A DNA stretch of 64,000 nt from Diabrotica undecimpunctata (taxonomy: Eukaryota > Arthropoda > Insecta > Coleoptera > Chrysomelidae), in assembly GCF_040954645.1 (NCBI RefSeq), contig NC_092807.1:55451239-55515238 (forward strand), read 5' to 3'. The notes under the pieces were generated by a model. That model made no database searches, had not been told where the DNA came from, and saw only the letters and a list, made by a program, of their open reading frames with translations. This document shows positions 46,801-58,999 of the stretch, piece after piece (position 1 is the stretch's first letter; every line of letters starts with the position of its first letter). A program made the translations under genes and the position numbers.

Positions 46801-46814
46801 GCTCCCCTTATTAG
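46801..46814 (-). promoter_or_regulatory. Polypurine tract
   Basis: Minus strand AATAAGGGGAGC directly abuts the TGTTA start of the 3' LTR. This is the expected priming site for plus-strand DNA. Confidence 0.85.
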
Positions 46815-46842
46815 TGAAAAGTCAATGCCATTGCTTTGACTT

Positions 46843-48706
46843 TTACAGAGTAATTGGTGTTTCTGCTTCGCTTTCCTGTTGGACATTGGGTCTTCTTCTG
46901 AAGGAGGTTAAGCTTTGAAGTTTCTGTCTAATGGAATTTCTGCGTGGTAGTGGAGTTGGAGGCTGATCCTGGGACAAGGATATTGCAATTTTTGGGAATA
47001 TTTTGGTTCGGTATTTGCAGAAAAGGTATAAGATAACTAGGATAATAATCAGGGATAAGGTTGATATAGTGAATAAGGGTAGATGTTCCTCAATGAATGA
47101 TTGGCTCATAATATGGTCCAGTTCTTCTGAATATTGGTCCAATTTGTGTTGTGCAATATTTAAGTCATCTACGTTGATTTTACTGAGTTTTAGTGGTTTC
47201 AATTTTGATAGGTGACTCTTTGTCTCAAAATGGTCACAGCATCTGTAGGGTACGTTAACTGGGTGACTTCTATACGTGATATTTGTATATTTCTCAATTT
47301 GGTCTCTAGCATGAATTCTGGTACTGCCAATGAATGCAATACATTCGGGAATTAATCTTAAGATTGAATTTGTTTTTATTATTTGTGTAGTGACGTCTTT
47401 CCTTGCACATTTGATTGTTACTGGTAATGGATCGGAAATGGTTAGTAACCATAAATTTCGGTCAATTTCTTGTACACTGTAACCTTGTGCCAAAAGCATG
47501 GACATCTGGCAAGTTTTTGGTAGGTTGCTGAGAGGTTTCAAAAGCTGGGCTTCACATATAGCATCTGTGTCTATGGGATACGGAAGAATGTCTGTACACA
47601 TTCTTTGGTTTTGACTGATTTGTTTGCATTTTTCGGTGTCCATGGGTAAAACATATGAAATTGAATCATCATCTCGCGCTATGTATTTATGAACAGTTGA
47701 AAGTAAATGATGAAAACCAGTTTGATTATCTAATATTGGTATTGAATATAATTGATACAAGGTGAATATTTCGGGATCAACTAACGGAATTTCGAGGACG
47801 AAAACAATTTTTGAATCAAGCTGATAAGCTTGCAGTTTTATTATGTCAATATACTGAGCTATATTTGACATATAAGTGGGTAGAGGCAATACGTTATTTT
47901 GTAATGACTGTGAGATTTCTTTTAATGCGTCCATTAAGTCTATGGGCGAAATAATAGAACTATGTAGAATTTGCAGGCGAGAGAATGTGATAGAATTTAG
48001 TATATCATTTAAATAATTTTCTAAAAATACGTAGCTTTCCATTAAGGACTCACATAAATCTAGTATTTGTAATTGTGCTTGGTAAAAGGAGATGTCATTA
48101 TTAATGTCCAGAAGTGTAGTCTCGATAGTTTTTAAGTCTTTGTTAAAAGTTTCTTCGTCTATTTGCAATTTTTGAATTGTAGTGTTGAAAGTTCTTATAA
48201 CTGAAGTGGTAACAGATATTTGATTTTTTAGGAGATTTTCAATTTGAGCTTCATCGGAATTTATCTTATTTATACATTTATTAAAGTATTCGCCATCAGA
48301 GGCGTCTAAATTTCCAGTAATAGATTTCCAGATTGTTCCAATACCATTTACTAAACCGCGTTTTAGGCGTTTATTATAAGGTACTGTGTCGGAGGTTATT
48401 TCTTTATATTTTAAATTAACGGAGTTTGAGATTTGTTTTAGCAGACTAACATGTGTCTGTACTTCGGCTTGAAAGGCAAGTTTTCTCGGTGTATCCACGT
48501 TAATAAATTTTTCTAACAGGTTTTCCAAAATTCTGTCATTATTGGATATTGTGGTTTTGATAGGTAATAATTCTTTGTAAACAAGTAAAGTCCATTTGTC
48601 ATTAGATATTCGTATAGTTCCTTTTTCATGAAAAAATATTCCAATTGTGTTATTAATTGGAGTGAGGAGAATTTGGGATTGGACGATAGGAAGGAGTCCA
48701 TAGAAT
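46843..48706 (-). CDS. Env-like glycoprotein of the errantivirus (spliced exon)
   Basis: Open frame of about 620 codons. It begins at a strong 3' splice acceptor (pyrimidine tract then CAG at 48707), 13 nt after the pol stop. No ATG fits the frame start, so I infer expression from a spliced RNA, as known for gypsy-type env genes; the leader exon was not located. Visible features: a hydrophobic start consistent with a signal region, a furin-type RLKR site followed by a glycine-rich segment, a long helical middle and many cysteines. A single transmembrane segment (about 50-80 residues from the end) precedes a basic, proline-rich tail. This is the architecture of baculovirus-F-like Env proteins of insect errantiviruses. 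No stop or frameshift seen. Confidence 0.85.
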
Positions 48707-48719
48707 CTGTAAAGGAAAA

Positions 48720-51587
48720 TTATTCAAAATAAGGTTTCAGTCTGTCAAAATTTACTTTAGAGGTTTGGTTAGTTTTGGGGTTAAGGATAATTGCTGAATT
48801 TGTAAAAACTTCTTGAATTTCGAAAGGTCCATTAAAAAGATTATCCGATTTTGATTTAATTTGGGATTCTTTTACGTAAACTTTGTCACCAATTTTAAAA
48901 TCAGGTCTTCGTTCTGAAATATTCTCGTCAAATCTTACTTTCGCCTTTTCTTTCTGTCTTTCTGTTTTAGCTCTGGCTACTTTATAAAAATATTCCATGC
49001 GATTATTCAGGTCTCGAATATATTTACTCATTAGTGTTTTTTGATTGTATAGAGTTTCTGGTGGTCGGCCTGCAGTGTGCCCAAATATAAGTTCATATGG
49101 TGTGAAACCGTGGGTCTTATTCTCTGTGTTGTTATAGCATATTATTGCATAAGGAAGTATAGTGAAGGGATGATCGTTTGGGTTCTCGGCTTGATTTGCT
49201 CTAATCATTTCTGAGAGTGTGGCATGAAACCTTTCTATAGATCCATTAGATTGTGGATGGTTAACGCTAGAAAATGTTAGTTTAATGTCGTATAATTCGC
49301 ATAGATCTTTGATTATAGCATTCTCGAATTCTCGACCGCAGTCACAATGAATTCTTAGTGGTGTTCCATAGTGTTGAAAGAAGAGTAGGAGTGTCTTGAC
49401 TACTGTTACTGCCTTTTTGTCTTCCAAAGGATAGGCTTGCGTGAATTTTGTCAATTCGTCACGAATAGTTAAAGCGTAGTTCCTAGTAGGGTATTCGAAT
49501 ATATCCATATTTATTCTTTCGAATGGTGTTTTTGGAGTTTCTGTTATGACTAGTGGTCCACTTAAGTTTTTCCTGCAAATCTTAACTTTTTGGCAAATTT
49601 CACATGCTTTTACAAATTTCTCTACATCTTTTGTTAAATTCTTCCAATTGTATTTCTGCTTTATTCTTCTGACAGTTTCGTTTATTCCTCGATGTAAATT
49701 GTTTTTACCACAATGGTAATGATCTAAAATTTGAGGGATTTCCTCTTCGCTGGCTGTTTTAATTATATTTTGAAAGATTCTTAATTTTAATTCTTTGTCA
49801 GCAAAAATATAAGAAAATATTTCTAGAATAGGTAGTTCGAGATTATTTTCGACACAATATATTTTTGATTCATCGAATTGTTCTTTATTTGCAAAAAGTA
49901 CAAGAAACAAATGTGATATTACTCGTTCGGGATCAAACGGTAATGGTATAATAAAATATTTTCGATCTTTTACAGTTTTGCTGTGTACAATATTAATTCT
50001 TCGGTTACTGTATTCCATGTTTTCTTCGAATATGTCATTCATTATTTTCTCGTGGAGTTCTTCAAGTTTATTTTGCCAAAAAAATGTAACAATATTTTTG
50101 TTGGATTTGTCTAATAAGTCCGTATTCGATGTTTCAATTTTAGAATAATCGATTATTGACTTAGTTCTATACAGTTCGATAAACTTGTCAAGTTCTTCGG
50201 ACATTTTTTCTATATTTTCTTCATCGTCGTCTTCGTTTTCTTGAGTTTCCGTGTCATCTTCATTCGATGCATGTAATGAGATTTTTGATTGAAAGTTTGC
50301 ACAATCCTTGAAATGGTTAATCTTTATCCTTGAGAGGGCATCTGCATTTCTGTTTATTTTTCCTGCGCGATGTTCTATTTTATAATTGTATTCTTCGAGT
50401 TTTAGGCGCCAACGCGCTAATCGGCTTCCGGGATCTTTTATCGAGAAAAGCCATGTAAGGGGTCGATGATCGGTAATCAGGGTGAATTTTCGGCCAAAAA
50501 GATATGGTCTAAAATGTTTGACTGCCCATACGATAGCTAATAGTTCTCTCTCTATAGTCGAATATTTTGTTTCGGCACCGCATAATGTTCTGGAGGCATA
50601 AGCTATGGGTAAATCTTTTCCAATAGGGCCTTGCGATAGAACAGCTCCAATCGCGAATGCACTAGCGTCAGTTGTTAGTAAAAATGGTTCCTCAAAATTG
50701 GGATATATAAGTATTGGATCTGAAGTTAAAATATTTTTGAGTTCGTTAAAGGCTTCTTTGCAATCAGAATTAAAAATAAAAGGTACGTCTTTCTGAAGTA
50801 GTTTCGTAAGTGGTTTAGAAATTTTGGCAAAATTTGGAATAAATCTTCTATAGTAACCGGCTAAGCCTAAGAATGACTTTATTTCTTTGGTGTTCTTTGG
50901 TTCCGGGAAGTTTTTGATGCAAGATATTTTAGCTGGATTTGTTTTTACGCCATTTTCTGTTACAAGGTGGCCCAAATATGCTACTTCTTTTCTTAAAAAT
51001 TCGCACTTGTCTGGCTGTATTTTTAAATTTGCTTTTCGTAACCTTTTAAAAACTTCTGTTAGTCGTGACATGTGATCATGAATAGTGGGTGAGTAGATAA
51101 TTATGTCATCCATATACACTAAGCATCTTTCGTTTTGTATTCCTAAGAGGATGTTGTCCATTACTCTTTGGAAAGTAGATGGAGCATTCATTAGTCCGAA
51201 TGGCATGCGGACAAATTCGTAATGTCCATTTTCGACGGAAAAGGCCGTTTTCTGGATGTCTTGTGGCTCGATTTCAATCTGGTGAAATCCAGACGCTAAA
51301 TCTAGTGTTGTGAAGTATTGGCATCTTCCTAGTTGGTCCAATAGTTCTGATATTTGTGGTAGAGGATAACGGTCTTGTACTGTGAGTTCGTTGAGTTTTC
51401 GATAATCAATAACAACTCGCCATTTTTGTTTTCCTGACGCATCTAATTTCTTCGGTACGACCCAGACTGGACTCGACCAGGGTGAGATGCTTTTCTGGAT
51501 TATTCCTTCTTCTAACATTTTATTAATTTGCCTCTTTACCTCTTCCTTATGTATTTGAGGATATCTATAGGAATTTAGTGAAGACAA
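48720..51587 (-). CDS. Gypsy Pol: reverse transcriptase, RNase H, integrase
   Basis: 955-codon ORF. RT has DYRKLNELT, then LDLASGFHQI, MPFGLMNAP and the catalytic YMDD (residues 158-161). RNase H starts at TTDAS (about 306), with ERELLAI and DHRPLTWL. The integrase zinc finger (H-H-C-C) is at about 624-665, and the catalytic triad is D695, D749 and E785 with 35 residues between the last two. A GPF-type motif (LFNGPFEI) is near the end. All catalytic residues are present. The start listed is only the first possible in this frame. The natural protein should continue from the protease part upstream, which lies in another frame (break at 51565-51587). Confidence 0.93.
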   Translation of the reverse strand: MSSLNSYRYPQIHKEEVKRQINKMLEEGIIQKSISPWSSPVWVVPKKLDASGKQKWRVVIDYRKLNELTVQDRYPLPQISELLDQLGRCQYFTTLDLASGFHQIEIEPQDIQKTAFSVENGHYEFVRMPFGLMNAPSTFQRVMDNILLGIQNERCLVYMDDIIIYSPTIHDHMSRLTEVFKRLRKANLKIQPDKCEFLRKEVAYLGHLVTENGVKTNPAKISCIKNFPEPKNTKEIKSFLGLAGYYRRFIPNFAKISKPLTKLLQKDVPFIFNSDCKEAFNELKNILTSDPILIYPNFEEPFLLTTDASAFAIGAVLSQGPIGKDLPIAYASRTLCGAETKYSTIERELLAIVWAVKHFRPYLFGRKFTLITDHRPLTWLFSIKDPGSRLARWRLKLEEYNYKIEHRAGKINRNADALSRIKINHFKDCANFQSKISLHASNEDDTETQENEDDDEENIEKMSEELDKFIELYRTKSIIDYSKIETSNTDLLDKSNKNIVTFFWQNKLEELHEKIMNDIFEENMEYSNRRINIVHSKTVKDRKYFIIPLPFDPERVISHLFLVLFANKEQFDESKIYCVENNLELPILEIFSYIFADKELKLRIFQNIIKTASEEEIPQILDHYHCGKNNLHRGINETVRRIKQKYNWKNLTKDVEKFVKACEICQKVKICRKNLSGPLVITETPKTPFERINMDIFEYPTRNYALTIRDELTKFTQAYPLEDKKAVTVVKTLLLFFQHYGTPLRIHCDCGREFENAIIKDLCELYDIKLTFSSVNHPQSNGSIERFHATLSEMIRANQAENPNDHPFTILPYAIICYNNTENKTHGFTPYELIFGHTAGRPPETLYNQKTLMSKYIRDLNNRMEYFYKVARAKTERQKEKAKVRFDENISERRPDFKIGDKVYVKESQIKSKSDNLFNGPFEIQEVFTNSAIILNPKTNQTSKVNFDRLKPYFE

Positions 51588-52599
51588 GTTTAGCGTTGTT
51601 TGTTTCGATTTTGTGCTTGATTTCGTTTGTGAAGGTCAGTTTGTCGCCTTCGACATAAAATATATCTGCGTATTCAGTACATATATCTAGAATTAGTTCT
51701 TGTTCTTCGCAATTTAGATGATCAATTCTTAGTTGTTCTTTAATCATTCGTGTTCTATCTACTACGGGTTCTTCAAAATCATTTCCGTTGTAGGATAGGA
51801 TTGTCTCCGAATTTTTGAAAGGTTCGATTGAAATGTCTGAAAATTCGATTGTCTTCGGCATAGCATTAGCATTTAGTACGGAAGTTAGGAATTCTCCATT
51901 TTCATCTACATGGACTAATGCATGAGGTAATCTAACTTTTTCTATTTCTTGAGCTGATAATATGGCATCTGTATTTGATACGTTGCATTTTAGTCTGCAT
52001 ATTTGTTCGGTCCGGCTGTCAATGGTAATTCTGTTTTTTTCTTTTATTCGTTTTCTCTCTGGTCTTTCAAGATTTTTGTCTTGATCTCGGTTTTTTACGA
52101 TAGTATATTTTTCATTTATAGGGTTTTGATATTTTAAATTTGATTCCTGTTTAGAATCTGATTTAATTTTTATTTTAGGTTCGTTTTGTCTTGTTTCTGT
52201 AGGGTGTGTCGGTGTTTTGTCTTTAGGAGGTGTGTTTGTCTCGTGTCCTCCTTTGTGAAGGGTGACAGTTTTAAAATTTGTATGCAACTGTCGGGATTTG
52301 AGATCTATTACGCATTCATAATGATCTAGAAAGTCTAGGCCTATTATGCCATCGAAATCAATGTCTAAATTGAAAATAAAGACTTTGTGAGGATTATTGT
52401 CAGTGAAGGGAATCAGGACAGATTCTGTTATTAACAATTTTTGATCGGTTATACCTTGAATAGTAACGTTTTCAGGAAATCTATTATGATAATTGCGTGC
52501 TGTGTTTTCTTTGAAAACAGTGATTCCAGCACCTGTGTCGATTAAAAGTTTAAAAGTGTTGGTAGCATCGTTAATGTAATATAAATTTTTGGAACTCAT
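51565..52599 (-). CDS. Gypsy Pol N-terminal part: aspartic protease and linker
   Basis: 344 codons. The retropepsin motif LLIDTGAG (residues 18-25) and the GIIGLDFLDHY second motif are intact. A long charged K/E/T-rich linker follows, then a conserved block (KHKIETNNAK) that normally leads straight into RT. The ATG overlaps the gag stop as ATGA, so it could be made by termination-reinitiation or frameshifting. The ORF ends within the usual protease-RT junction and the RT frame takes over with a one-base shift, most simply a single-base insertion. Confidence 0.88.
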   Translation of the reverse strand: MSSKNLYYINDATNTFKLLIDTGAGITVFKENTARNYHNRFPENVTIQGITDQKLLITESVLIPFTDNNPHKVFIFNLDIDFDGIIGLDFLDHYECVIDLKSRQLHTNFKTVTLHKGGHETNTPPKDKTPTHPTETRQNEPKIKIKSDSKQESNLKYQNPINEKYTIVKNRDQDKNLERPERKRIKEKNRITIDSRTEQICRLKCNVSNTDAILSAQEIEKVRLPHALVHVDENGEFLTSVLNANAMPKTIEFSDISIEPFKNSETILSYNGNDFEEPVVDRTRMIKEQLRIDHLNCEEQELILDICTEYADIFYVEGDKLTFTNEIKHKIETNNAKLVFTKFL

Positions 52600-53867
52600 T
52601 GTATGAAATGGGGTTTCATGAATGTCTGTTCGGGAAAATTGAGATCCGGATGAAAGTTGTCCAAGTTGAGTGCTTGAATTTGTTCTTGGATATTCGTAAT
52701 ATCCGTTGAGGGGTTCGTATGATTGGGAGGATGATTTTGATTCTGAAGTGAAAGAAAATCCTGATAATTTTGTGTGTTATTGGTTTCGTAAATGTTATCA
52801 GTTTGTGGATTATTTTCTGTATAATAATCTGTTTCATAGTTTTCATAATTATCGGTATTATAATAATTATCTGTATAGTATTCGTCTGTATAATAGTTAG
52901 TCGTCATTTCATCAGGGTATTCGTTTAAAACATGTGCTCTTTGGAAGTTTCGGTTTCTTTGAATAACAGATGGACGATTTTGATTTTGATTTTGAGATGA
53001 AAAGGAAGGTCTCTGTTGGTTGAAATTTGGATTGTTGGACGAATATTGATTCCTATTAGGATTCTGATTGTTTTGATAGTTGTTAGGTCCATTATTATAT
53101 TGGTTTTGGTAACCGTGTGGCCTAGAAAAAGTTTGGTTTGGCTGTACGAAACGTGAAGAGCGGCATTCACTATTTAGATGACCAATGCGGCCACAATTTG
53201 TACATTTTGTAAACTGAGATGAGGGTCTTCTCATTGGTTGAGAGGGTTTAGGAATAGTTGATCTAAAATTAGATTTTTGTTCTTCAAAATATGACAATTG
53301 AAGTTCGCGTCTAATACGATTGCTTGCATCAATGAGATCTTTTGGATTACTAGCCCTAATAATTTGTCCTAGACGGGGTTCTAAACCGGTTAAAAGTGTG
53401 TTTAGGGCCATGGTATCGATTAAGTCACATTGGGCAGTTTTTTGATCTGGGGATAAATTTGCTACTTGGATGGAGGCGTGCATTTTTGCATTCAGAACTT
53501 GTAAACGGTTAAAGAAAGTTAGAGGAGATTCGTTAGATAGTTGTTTTAGTCTTTGTAAGTCTTGTATTAAAGAGGTCAGGTCTCTACTGTCTCCGAAATG
53601 TAGATTTAGTAATTGTTTTATTTCTGTATAAGAAATTGGTTTTCTAGAATTAATAAGCTGTGCAGCTTTACCTTTAAGTTTATTTTTTACGTGAATCGTT
53701 AATAGAACGCGCTGATCGCCTGTGGCCATTTTAAAAGCACAGTCGCACGCATCTAAAAATGTAGAAAGAGAAATCGGATCGCCTTCAAATTCTGGGATAA
53801 TAGAAAATATTTCCGAAAGCTTGTATGGTTCGATTTCTTGTTGAGTCTGGGAACGTGTCTCGGGCAT
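52596..53867 (-). CDS. Gypsy Gag
   Basis: I chose the ATG at 53867 (MPETRSQTQQ), which begins the conserved part; an upstream ATG at 53972 would add a 35-residue hydrophobic leader and is less likely. 423 residues: a capsid-like helical domain (about 20-190) with a YFEEQ end, one CCHC knuckle (C222, C225, H230, C235), then an N/Q/Y-rich tail with repeated NY and TD motifs. Gag assembles the particle and binds the RNA. The stop overlaps the pol start by 4 nt. Confidence 0.92.
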   Translation of the reverse strand: MPETRSQTQQEIEPYKLSEIFSIIPEFEGDPISLSTFLDACDCAFKMATGDQRVLLTIHVKNKLKGKAAQLINSRKPISYTEIKQLLNLHFGDSRDLTSLIQDLQRLKQLSNESPLTFFNRLQVLNAKMHASIQVANLSPDQKTAQCDLIDTMALNTLLTGLEPRLGQIIRASNPKDLIDASNRIRRELQLSYFEEQKSNFRSTIPKPSQPMRRPSSQFTKCTNCGRIGHLNSECRSSRFVQPNQTFSRPHGYQNQYNNGPNNYQNNQNPNRNQYSSNNPNFNQQRPSFSSQNQNQNRPSVIQRNRNFQRAHVLNEYPDEMTTNYYTDEYYTDNYYNTDNYENYETDYYTENNPQTDNIYETNNTQNYQDFLSLQNQNHPPNHTNPSTDITNIQEQIQALNLDNFHPDLNFPEQTFMKPHFIQ

Positions 53868-54551
53868 TTTTCGAGATATTTTTAAACGAAAATGAAAAAT
53901 AGAAGTATGGAGAAATATAAAATGTATCAGTATATAAGGGAGAAAAAAAATGTGGTGGTATATAAAGGGCAAAAATGTATCAATATAAAAATATCAAATA
54001 ATATATCAACAAAAATGTATCAAATATACCAAATAAAAATATATCGAGAGAAAATATACCAAAATATAGCGAGTAAAAAAAAATATGTCAATAAAATATC
54101 AGTATAAAATAGTATGTAAAGAAATATTATTAATTTCAAATATTAGATAATCAACTTGTATTTTCTTTTATGTATCTTGATTAATTGACTTGCAGTATAG
54201 TCAATTTCGTAAATTATTATAACAAAATTATTAACGAGATGATTCAAAATCCACTTACATAAAGAAGAACATCGGGACGCCTTGTTCTCTCTGCTCTGCT
54301 ACCAGGGGCTTCACTAGGTGTTCCTTCCGTAGATCACAGGAGTGAGGTTGTTCGGAGATGCTTTCTTCTTTAAGGGTCGTCTTGTTCTCTCTGCTCGGCT
54401 ACCAGGGGCTTCACTAGGTGTTCCTTCCGTAGGTCACAGGAGTGAGGACTTCCGTAGATTCTTTGTTCCGTTAAGGGATGGGAATCCGCCGCTGCCAGTG
54501 AGTATACACGTGTTCTAGCAACGTTAACCGGATCCTACTGACTGCGCCAAT
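53868..54551 (-). promoter_or_regulatory. Gypsy leader region with 67-bp tandem duplication
   Basis: Between the 5' LTR and gag. Two 67-bp units at 54281-54347 and 54381-54447 (period 100) differ at only two positions I can see. Nearer gag, 53930-54120 is A/T-rich with many ATATC and TATCAA repeats. The leader would hold packaging signals and the splice donor for env. Confidence 0.8.
54534..54551 (-). promoter_or_regulatory. Primer binding site, tRNA-Ser type
   Basis: Immediately inside the 5' LTR, the minus strand reads TGGCGCAGTCAGTAGGAT. TGGCGCAGTC is the complement of the CCA-tailed 3' end of insect tRNA-Ser, as used by Drosophila 17.6 and 297. The match then diverges after ten bases. 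Confidence 0.8.
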
Positions 54552-55978
<1,427 letters not shown>

Positions 55979-56385
55979 ATTCCCCCATTTTTTCATTTCG
56001 ATAACAAACAAATTTTTACCTATAATTATAAAATTTCCTAAAACTTATTTACAAATAATATTTTCTATAATTCTTAAAAACTAACAAAAACCTCTTTCTT
56101 AAATCTCTTCTATTTGTCTCTAATCACTGCATTAATGTATTTTGAAAAACCCCGTTCAATTGTCTTTGGATTTCACTTAAAATTATGCGGGTCACTCAAG
56201 TATAACAAAGAAATAATTTATGCAAAGCTTACATTTTGTTTAGTACAGGTAATCCAAGAATTTAATAACTTTCCTTCTTCGAAATGTTTGTTGGATATTA
56301 TCCTACTTATCTGAATTATTTTAATGTTTTTGAACTTTGAAATATTTTTAAACAAACCAATATTTTTCTCGATTTTACATATCAT

Positions 56386-56454
<69 letters not shown>

Positions 56455-57204
56455 TTATAATATTATTAATTATTATATAACTCATCATCAGGAGCACTTG
56501 TGGAAGTTCATCTGAAATGAAATGCAGTCTATTATTTGGTTATTATAACCAAAATAACAGCCAGGTACGCTAGCAGCGACATCTATACGAAGTAACAAGA
56601 AGTCCAGAGACCTCTCTGATAGTAAATTAGGTGAACCGCAAATTCAAAGCCTATATATATATATAGTGGTAGAACCACAATGGGCATCCTAATCAAGAAG
56701 TGTGGTAAAGCGTCCACTTATATTGGCTATCATATTTGATATCTAAAATGCTTAAACTTTTATTTTTTCACTCTAGTGTGTGTTTTGTGAACTATTAGGC
56801 GCTTATGCATTTCTTGGCCAGAAGTATGACATTTCTGACTGGTTAGGTCAGAGCATCTTCTTTCTTGTTTATTCTCTGGATAAACTATGTACTAGTTCCG
56901 TGCATTCTCTTTTATTCTTGCTCTGTTTTTGACTTCACTCCGTCTTAGTCCAATTTTTTCTGTTCTTTCATTGTAGTTATTTTCTAGCTGTTGTCTACTC
57001 CTCCACTCTTTCTTTTACAAGCTGGTGGGTATTTAAGTGCTTGTCAGGTTATTTCGATCTTTCCGAAAAGTATGGCCAATCAGTCTCCATTTCTTTTTCC
57101 TTGTTTGTAGCAAATTTCTTAGTTTGCTTGTTCGTTAGTAATTTAGGATAAGTAAAAATTGCTTTTTGGTCATTTATGACCAAATTGTAGTCAATGTGGT
57201 CCGA
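55979..57204. other. AT-rich spacer with a (TA)n array
   Basis: No coding feature supported. Contains (TA)n at 56391-56450 and a small hairpin TTTGGTTATTATAACCAAA near 56538. Confidence 0.5.
56391..56450. repeat. (TA)n microsatellite, 60 bp
   Basis: Pure TA run. Confidence 0.96.
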
Positions 57205-57690
57205 TTTTTAAAAACAAAAGATATCCATAGCATCTTAAGACCAAAGTATACAATCAATGCGTACTCCCTGTTCTCACTTATGGTTCCCAAACGTGGACAT
57301 TTACAAAAGCAAACATGGACAAAATCATAAAAACCCAAAGAGCAATGGAAAGACAAATGTTGCACATAAGACTAATGGATAAAAAGAGAAACGAGTGGAT
57401 AAGAGAAAAAACAAAAGTGAGGGATGTTAGACAAGAAGTTGCAAAATTGAAATGGAGGTTTGCCGGACACAATATAAGACAAAAAGAAGATCGATGGAAC
57501 AAAATTCTTATAAGTTGGAGACCGTGGGAATATAAATGAAGCAGAGGAAAGCCCCAAATGAGATGGGCAAATGATATCAAGAAGCACGTGGGCTCTAGGT
57601 GGATGCCTATAGCGACAAACAGAGAAGAATGGAAAAAGATTGGGGAGGCCTATGTCCAAAGATGGACCGAAGAAGGCTAATTAGATAGAT
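57205..57690 (+). pseudogene. RTE-clade LINE 3' end
   Basis: Pieces read QCVLPVLTYGSQTWTFTKAN, then RAMERQMLHIRLMD, then VAKLKWRFAGHNIR and LISWRPWEYK. After a stop come RGKPQMRWANDIKKH and IGEAYVQRWT. The R-x-ME-R, K-W-AGH, W-P, G-P-RW-DD and GEAY-Q-WT series is the well-known C-terminus of RTE elements. It ends in a (TAGA)n microsatellite at about 57680-57696, typical of RTE tails. 5' truncated and interrupted by one stop. The clade differs from all other LINEs here. Confidence 0.88.
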
Positions 57691-58729
57691 AGATAGTCGT
57701 AAATAAACAGGGAAAAAAAGTCATTGCTATTAGATCTTAATTAGATGTAATATAAAAATTTTTTCAACATGTATAAATCATGATTTATTATAAACAATTG
57801 TAAATCTGGATAGATAAATGTTCTTTATAGAATCCTTATTACAAACACAAATAAGTTAGTGTACTACCTCATCATCATCAAAATTTTATTGTGGCCTATT
57901 TTTTACCATAGAAAATAAATGCCTAATACTAAACATAATTGCTACTTAATTCTCTAAAGCAATTACCATTTCATCCCCTTTGTGGCGAAATTTTATGGCC
58001 TTATTTATATTTATGATCTCAATGAAAATATATTACTGGAAATATTTTAATTGAAATACTTAATTATGTATGGCAATTAACTTTTGTGAGCATAGTCATA
58101 TCGTTAATCACGATAATGTCAGCTGACAACATGACGAATAGTGCACAGCGCGTTTTCAGTCCCTGACCCGAGCGTAATCTTATTTTCTAGTGAAAACATA
58201 AAAGAAAGCAATTGTTGGGGCTGTGAAAATCGAGATAAGGTTTATGTTGCCACTTTTTCAACAGATGCTGCTGGCAACTGAGAATATATATTATACAAGG
58301 TGATTTAATTCTTAAAATTTTAAAGACTATTTATTCTTTTTGAGTATGGAGTATCAACTGTGCAAGACACTATTATTCTCTATAGCAGTATCGATACTTG
58401 AATAAGTAAATAATAATTTTATTATTATGAACTTTGTGAAGATCGTTATTAGAAATTTTTTGTTGTACATTGTAAAATACTAGACTTAATAGACGTGCTA
58501 TGTATTTTTTATTAAGCTATTTTAAATAGCAACGAAAAAAAAGTTCCGTTTATAACAATGTATACCGCATAAGCTACTTTAAAAGTACGTCTGAATAAAG
58601 TTGAAGTTAAGGTAGCAAACAAAAATGCCGCCTGAACTCGGACCAAATCTTTTATGTGTTTTTTCAAAGAAGTGACTTAACCTTTATTAAGAAAAATTCT
58701 GGATTTTTTCTTTAAAATGAGATCTAAGT
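57691..58729. other. AT-rich spacer, no gene seen
   Basis: No supported feature. Confidence 0.45.
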
Positions 58730-58999
58730 AGTGGTCCTTTTTAAAACTTGACCATAGTCCTGAGGATGGTCTTGGAAGCCGTAAGCGGTCAGCTAGAGAA
58801 TAAATTTTACACACTTTACAAATACTTTTTTTTAAAAGTGCTTTTAAAGGATTTTTGATCTTTTGAATTAAGCAGAGTGTAGAGCTAATATTTGAGCCTT
58901 GTGGGATCCCATTTTCTTTCTATTGTTTTTCGGAATAATTGTTGTTAACTCTTACACGAAAATACACGAATTGATTCGTAAATATCACTTTTCAGGTCT

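Noticed and set aside
46843..48528. Env ORF as a captured host gene
   Set aside because: It lies between pol and the 3' LTR at a splice acceptor, the normal errantivirus position.
57278..57659. Minus-strand ORFs across the RTE fragment
   Set aside because: Antisense shadows of the plus-strand RTE coding sequence, with no recognisable domain.
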